From Candidatus Zipacnadia bacterium (GTDB lineage: Bacteria > Armatimonadota > Zipacnadia > Zipacnadales > Zipacnadaceae), in the NCBI GenBank assembly GCA_029821455.1, contig JALGTI010000021.1:1-17614 (forward strand): a DNA stretch of 17,614 nt, in the 5' to 3' direction. The translations under genes were made by a program, and so were the position numbers. Shown here piece after piece: positions 13,843 through 17,614 of this stretch. Position 1 is the first letter of the stretch, and the number at the start of each line of letters is the position of its first letter. The notes under the pieces were generated by a model that saw only the letters and a program-made list of their open reading frames with translations, was not told where the DNA came from and made no database searches.

Positions 13843-15282
13843 ATGGGAGTCTCGGTACTGCTGGTCAATCCTAACCAGATGAAGCCGGCCATCGCGCCGC
13901 TGGGCCTGGAGTATCTGGCCGAGGCACTGGACATCCACGGCCTTGGTGTCGAGGTGCTGGATCTGTGCTTCGAGCCTGATGCGCAGAAGGCTCTGGCCTC
14001 GGCAGTGGACGGGGGAGAGTTCGGTTTGGTGGGTATCACGGTGCGCAACACCGATGACTGCTACCTGGCAACCCAGCAGTCGTTCATCCCCCACATTACG
14101 GAAGTGGTCGGCTGGGTACGCGAGTACACCAATGCGCCTGTGGTGTTGGGCGGTTCGGGCTTCTCGGTCTCTCCCAGCGGCATTCTGCGCCGCACCGGGG
14201 CGGATTTCGGCGTCGTCGGTGACGGCGAAATCCCCCTCGTACGTCTGGCCAATTGCGTTGCCGAAGACGCCGTGACCGACGAGTATTGTGCGCAAAATCC
14301 AGGACTGGCGATGCGGCGGAACGGGACCGTCATCATCAATCCCCCGACCTGGGAAAGCTTCGGTCAGCTCCCCCTGCGGCGGCGCTGGCTGGATAACAAG
14401 CGCTACTTCGCCGAAGGTGGACAGGCTGGCATCGAGACTAAGCGGGGCTGCCCCCGAAAGTGTATCTACTGCGGCGACCGCCACTCCAAGGGCAGGGATG
14501 TACGCACGCGACCGGCCATCGCGGCTGCCCGTGAGATAATGACGCTACTGGAGCAGGGCATTGACTACCTGCACACCTGTGACAGTGAGTTCAACATTCC
14601 CGGCTACCACGCGGAGGCGGTCTCGCGGGAGTTGATTCGCCTGGGTCTGGCGGACAACCTTCACTGGTACGCTTACTGCACCCCGCGCCCGTTTACGGCG
14701 AAAATGGCACAAGCGATGGCTCAGGCAGGCTGCGTCGGTATCAACTTCGGCGCTGACAATGGTGACGAGCGAATACTGCAGCGGCTGGGCCGGTGGCACC
14801 GGCCGGACGACATCCGCAACGCAGCGAAGCTGTGCAAAGACAACGGCATCGCCTGTATGTTTGACTTGCTGCTGGGCGGGCCGGGCGAAACTGAAGAATC
14901 GGTGCGTGCAACGATTGAGCTGATGAAGGAGCTGGAGCCGGATTGTGTAGGCGTGGCAGTGGGTATCCGCATCTATCCGGGCACACCGATGGAGCGTATT
15001 GTGCGCAGGGAAGGATATACCTCGGCCAACCCCAACCTGCGCGGGCAGCTGGAAGATAATGATGACATGGTGATGCCGGTCTTCTACCTGACTGCAGAAT
15101 TAGGGGATGGCATTTTCGAGCTACTCAAGGACCTTATCGGCGATGACCGCCGCTTTTTCTTCGGTGGTGCACCAGATGAATCCGTTGACTATAACTACAG
15201 CGACCACCAGCCGCTGGTGGAGGCCATAAGAGATGGCGCACGAGGGGCATATTGGGACATACTGCGTAAGATGAATGCTTGA
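13843..15282 (+). CDS. B12-binding-domain radical SAM protein, function unknown
   Basis: 479 residues. The N-terminal part (about 1-150) is a Rossmann-like B12-binding-type domain: VSVLLVNPNQ, PLGLEYLAEAL, GLVGITVRNTDD, VVLGGSGFSVSP. It lacks the DxHxxG motif, so base-on cobalamin coordination is not expected. The radical SAM domain has the [4Fe-4S] CxxxCxxC motif in RGCPRKCIYCGD (Cys203, Cys207, Cys210) and a typical GGPGET at the SAM-contacting region. Such enzymes do methylations, ring rearrangements or methylthiolations; the substrate is not readable. ATG 13843 is preferred because VSVLLVN starts at once; GTG 13834 or TTG 13804 would add 3 or 13 residues, and a GGAGGG at 13825 would suit the GTG. 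folE2 follows after 35 bp, suggesting an operon and perhaps a pterin or deazaguanine substrate, which is inference. Confidence 0.85.
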   Translation: MGVSVLLVNPNQMKPAIAPLGLEYLAEALDIHGLGVEVLDLCFEPDAQKALASAVDGGEFGLVGITVRNTDDCYLATQQSFIPHITEVVGWVREYTNAPVVLGGSGFSVSPSGILRRTGADFGVVGDGEIPLVRLANCVAEDAVTDEYCAQNPGLAMRRNGTVIINPPTWESFGQLPLRRRWLDNKRYFAEGGQAGIETKRGCPRKCIYCGDRHSKGRDVRTRPAIAAAREIMTLLEQGIDYLHTCDSEFNIPGYHAEAVSRELIRLGLADNLHWYAYCTPRPFTAKMAQAMAQAGCVGINFGADNGDERILQRLGRWHRPDDIRNAAKLCKDNGIACMFDLLLGGPGETEESVRATIELMKELEPDCVGVAVGIRIYPGTPMERIVRREGYTSANPNLRGQLEDNDDMVMPVFYLTAELGDGIFELLKDLIGDDRRFFFGGAPDESVDYNYSDHQPLVEAIRDGARGAYWDILRKMNA

Positions 15283-15317
15283 ATCGGCAAACAATGTGAT
15301 AGGGAAGCTGTACGGAA

Positions 15318-16094
15318 ATGAAAGATGTTGCCTCTGAAGTGGACAACCGCGGCATAACGATAGATAGGGTTGGGGTGCGTGATATCCACCTGCCGGTGAT
15401 GATTCGGGAGAAAGAGGGGGGAATGGCGCGGGTGGTGGGGTGCTTTGACGCCAGTGTCGAATTGCCTTATCATTATCGCGGCACCCACATGAGCCGCTTT
15501 GTCGAGGTACTGTCGGCTTGGAGCAAGCGGGCAGTGTCTATGGTGGAGATCGGAGCGATGCTGCGGCAGATGCAGGAGACATTCGACGCCGGTGCCTCGC
15601 GCCTGGAATTGACCTTCAAGTATTTTCTGACCAAATATGCCCCGGCGACGGGGATCGAGTGCCAGCTCGACTATGACTGCAGCTTTGAGGGAGAGATGCG
15701 CGGGGACGAGTATCAGTTTACCCTGAGCGTGGTCGTCCCTATCCTCACCCTCTGTCCGTGCTCCAAGGAGATCTCCGACCGGGGTGCCCATAGCCAGCGG
15801 GCCAATCTGCGGGTGCGCCTGCGGGCTGAGCCCGGCGTGATCATCTGGCTGGAAGACCTCGTCCCGCTGTTGGAGGCCCAGGGCAGCTACGAGCTGTTTC
15901 CGATGCTCAAGCGCGCCGACGAGAAAGTCGTTACCGAAGGGGCTTACGACAATCCCAAGTTCGTGGAGGACGTGGTGCGCGACACCGTTCTGGCCCTTGG
16001 GAAGGTAGACGGCGTCACCTGGTTTAGCGTAGAATGTCAGAGTCTGGAGTCCATCCATAATCATATTGCTTATGCCTATGCGGAGAGCAACTGA
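15318..16094 (+). CDS. folE2: GTP cyclohydrolase I type IB (FolE2)
   Basis: 258 residues, the usual size. It converts GTP to 7,8-dihydroneopterin triphosphate, the first step toward tetrahydrofolate and toward queuosine-type deazaguanines, in the cytoplasm. Family motifs: YRGTHMSRFVEVL (53-65), LTLCPCSKEISDRGAHSQR (143-161, with the active-site Cys148 and metal His158 in the family spacing) and VECQSLESIHNHIAYA (238-253, Glu244 and His247). Type IB enzymes replace zinc-dependent FolE and can use other divalent metals; in several bacteria they are induced by zinc shortage, but no Zur-like box is visible in the 35-bp gap upstream. It sits between the radical SAM gene and an anchored protein whose start is 2 bp after its stop. 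Confidence 0.95.
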   Translation: MKDVASEVDNRGITIDRVGVRDIHLPVMIREKEGGMARVVGCFDASVELPYHYRGTHMSRFVEVLSAWSKRAVSMVEIGAMLRQMQETFDAGASRLELTFKYFLTKYAPATGIECQLDYDCSFEGEMRGDEYQFTLSVVVPILTLCPCSKEISDRGAHSQRANLRVRLRAEPGVIIWLEDLVPLLEAQGSYELFPMLKRADEKVVTEGAYDNPKFVEDVVRDTVLALGKVDGVTWFSVECQSLESIHNHIAYAYAESN

Positions 16095-16096
16095 CT

Positions 16097-17101
16097 ATGC
16101 TTGAGATCTTGATACCCCTGGCTGTTGTGGGCCTGGGGATAGCGCTGCTGTACTACGGCCACAGGCTCTGGCTGGGATTGGCCACCAGGCCCGGTTTAAC
16201 TCAGCCAAGCAAACCAGAACCGCAGCTTGAGTCTTTCATAGTTGAGCGTGGGGTTGCCCCTGATGAGTTGGTCTATTTGTTCAGCCATCGCTTCAGCATA
16301 CCAGGCCAGAAGGCGCGACCGACGGAAGGTCGGCACAACAAGATCATCGCGCCCCTCACCGATGAGAAGATTGATGCCCAACACCTGGCCAATCAGATGC
16401 TGTATGCAACGTTCACGGAACTCCATCGCCAGGGCTGTGTGGACATCCGCATCGTGCAGCGAGACCCCACCTTTATGCCACCGTTCCCCCAGAAGTGCTG
16501 GGAGTTGGAGTTGCGTCGCTGCGGGAGGCTGCCTGGGTCCCCGATCTGTGATTGCATGCAAGTGACCTTTGAGCTGTTGGAGAAGAAGCAGCGCAACCGT
16601 GTCAAGGCTCGCGCCGGAGATAATGACACTGAACCATCTGCTGAGGATTTGTACGTGCCACTGGACGACCTGCTTGACCGCGCCCTGCGGGTGATGCGCC
16701 AGGAGTTGACCTTCTGGGAGAAGAAGGGCGTGTACGGTGACCTGAGCAATTACGTCGCCTCGGCGCTGGTGGCCACAGGCTATCTGGAGGATGTCACTGA
16801 GGACACGTGGTTGGACAAGGTGCGCCCCCGCCGGCTGACGGCTAACCGCCAGCGGATTGAGGCAGTGGAGAAGGAGGCAGAGCGGCTGGCCGCCCGCATG
16901 GCTGACTTCCGCCGTCGCTATGGCTCTGAAGAGGCCCAGGAGGAGGACCAGCCAGGCGGCCCGGTCCACGGCAATGTCTGCCCTCAGGCTATGACCGGCG
17001 GCGAGGACCCTTCAGGGCTGCCGCTGGACGACTGCTTGCGCGTCAGCATCTATGAGGCGCTGGTTTCCCTGCGCCAGCTAGAACCCAGCGGAGGGGTCTA
17101 G
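16097..17101 (+). CDS. Unrecognised membrane-anchored protein
   Basis: 334 residues; no family recognised. One N-terminal membrane helix (about 2-24, ILIPLAVVGLGIALLYYG) is followed by a soluble part. Residues 90-160 look like a mixed helix/strand domain (DAQHLANQMLYATFTELHRQG, then a strand) with a Cys cluster at 134, 142, 151 and 153 that might bind metal. A second segment, 185-245, is helical. Residues 248-276 are a charged probable coiled coil (RQRIEAVEKEAERLAARMADF), then a low-complexity acidic/Gly-Pro linker and a short C-terminal helix. It starts 2 bp after folE2, so translation is likely coupled. A small membrane protein gene follows after 3 bp. Possibly these three form one envelope-associated unit. 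Confidence 0.8.
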   Translation: MLEILIPLAVVGLGIALLYYGHRLWLGLATRPGLTQPSKPEPQLESFIVERGVAPDELVYLFSHRFSIPGQKARPTEGRHNKIIAPLTDEKIDAQHLANQMLYATFTELHRQGCVDIRIVQRDPTFMPPFPQKCWELELRRCGRLPGSPICDCMQVTFELLEKKQRNRVKARAGDNDTEPSAEDLYVPLDDLLDRALRVMRQELTFWEKKGVYGDLSNYVASALVATGYLEDVTEDTWLDKVRPRRLTANRQRIEAVEKEAERLAARMADFRRRYGSEEAQEEDQPGGPVHGNVCPQAMTGGEDPSGLPLDDCLRVSIYEALVSLRQLEPSGGV

Positions 17102-17104
17102 CGT

Positions 17105-17311
17105 ATGGTCAAGGGTGAATTGGCTGAGTGGATCGCGATGCTTGCCGTCATTGCTGCCTGGTGGCCGTTATTGCTCGGCTGGGGGCCTGCCTGGTATCGC
17201 TATCCGCTTTATGTGGTGTCCTTCGCGGTATTGATTTATGTTTTCATCCGGCGCTGGGGACGGATGCAGGCCGGCCTGCGGGAAAGCGAGAATATGCTCG
17301 GACACCGATGA
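17105..17311 (+). CDS. Small two-helix membrane protein, unknown function
   Basis: 68 residues: helices at about 6-26 (LAEWIAMLAVIAAWWPLLLGW) and 31-49 (YRYPLYVVSFAVLIYVFIR), then a charged tail RRWGRMQAGLRESENML. No family recognised. GGAGGGG in the end of the upstream gene lies at a proper distance from the ATG, and the stop-start gap is 3 bp, so it is expressed with the anchored protein before it. A partner or assembly role is possible, without direct evidence. Confidence 0.75.
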   Translation: MVKGELAEWIAMLAVIAAWWPLLLGWGPAWYRYPLYVVSFAVLIYVFIRRWGRMQAGLRESENMLGHR

Positions 17312-17407
17312 CAAGGACAACCAGACCCCAGAGTAACGGGGCTGCTGCAGCTTTCCGGGAGGTTCAATCGGCTAGAGAACTGACACAACAACTGGGAGGG
17401 GCTACAG

Positions 17408-17605
17408 ATGGAAAGTCTCTGGAAGCTGGCACTCGCCGCTGCATTGGTGTCCCTGGTGCTTGGGATACTGGCGCACTACGGTGTGATGGCGATTTGGGTA
17501 ATCGCAAGTCCATCGGGCTTCTTGCGGTTCACTGACACGTGCTTGCTGTTTGGAATACTGTTCCTGGTGGCAGGCAGGCTCTCGGCCCCCAAGCCGCCCG
17601 CCTAA
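17408..17605 (+). CDS. Small two-helix membrane protein with SGFLRFTDTCLLF motif, unknown function
   Basis: 65 residues with two predicted membrane helices (about 5-31 and 41-57) joined by a loop containing SPSGFLRFTDT, and a short Pro-rich tail. No family recognised. GGGAGGGG precedes the ATG. It is 96 bp downstream of the other small membrane gene; that gap holds only a short CCCC/GGGG dyad (about 17324-17342) and no T-tract. The complete stop lies 9 bp before the window end. Confidence 0.7.
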   Translation: MESLWKLALAAALVSLVLGILAHYGVMAIWVIASPSGFLRFTDTCLLFGILFLVAGRLSAPKPPA

Positions 17606-17614
17606 CAGGATTTG

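Noticed and set aside
13777..14484. Minus-strand frame of 235 codons
   Set aside because: Antisense to the radical SAM gene with its CxxxCxxC motif; no family character.
15195..16064. Minus-strand frame of 289 codons
   Set aside because: Antisense to folE2 and the end of the radical SAM gene; no family character.

Overview
This is a GC-rich window from a bacterium that is probably Gram-negative: two genes encode exported proteins that look like small outer-membrane beta-barrels. The mix of a Gfo/Idh/MocA oxidoreductase, a rhamnose-isomerase-like TIM barrel, a COG2509-type flavoprotein, FolE2, short intergenic repeat hairpins and several unrecognised proteins suggests a poorly characterised lineage of the Armatimonadota or Planctomycetota kind. 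That placement is a guess from gene style; no phylogenetic marker is present.

Left part, bases 1-5568, all on the minus strand. Reading leftwards from the right there is a tRNA with anticodon CAT and a strong sigma70 promoter, then a 1313-residue multidomain STAND ATPase (SIR2-like N-terminus, nSTAND1 NTPase, winged helix, HEAT-like helices, eight-bladed PQQ-type propeller), then a membrane-anchored TPR protein, then the start of an aspartate aminotransferase that runs off the left edge. The STAND protein is the most interesting object here. Its layout is that of bacterial NLR-like conflict or antiphage proteins (effector, switch, repeat sensor), but its SIR2-like domain lacks both residues needed for NAD hydrolysis.

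Middle part, 5569-10239. A 97-bp double-hairpin repeat is followed by a minus-strand pair, a Gfo/Idh/MocA oxidoreductase and a COG2509 FAD dehydrogenase. Divergently, on the plus strand, lie a YjbH-like and a FadL/PorV-like exported barrel protein; the first has a promoter with a perfect 12-bp palindrome on its -10 box, and the second ends in a clear terminator.

Right part, 10240-17614, all plus strand. A 29-codon reading frame with a full-length Shine-Dalgarno sequence precedes a polysaccharide-deacetylase-like gene. Then come bioY (biotin uptake), an orphan IscU/NifU-type scaffold with its own promoter and terminator, and a RhaI-like sugar isomerase. The last five genes are closely spaced: a B12-binding-type radical SAM enzyme, FolE2, an unrecognised anchored protein and two small membrane proteins.

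Three short palindromic intergenic elements (503-560, 5679-5775, 11325-11354) each sit just 3' of a stop codon. The first supplies the stop codon of the TPR gene.
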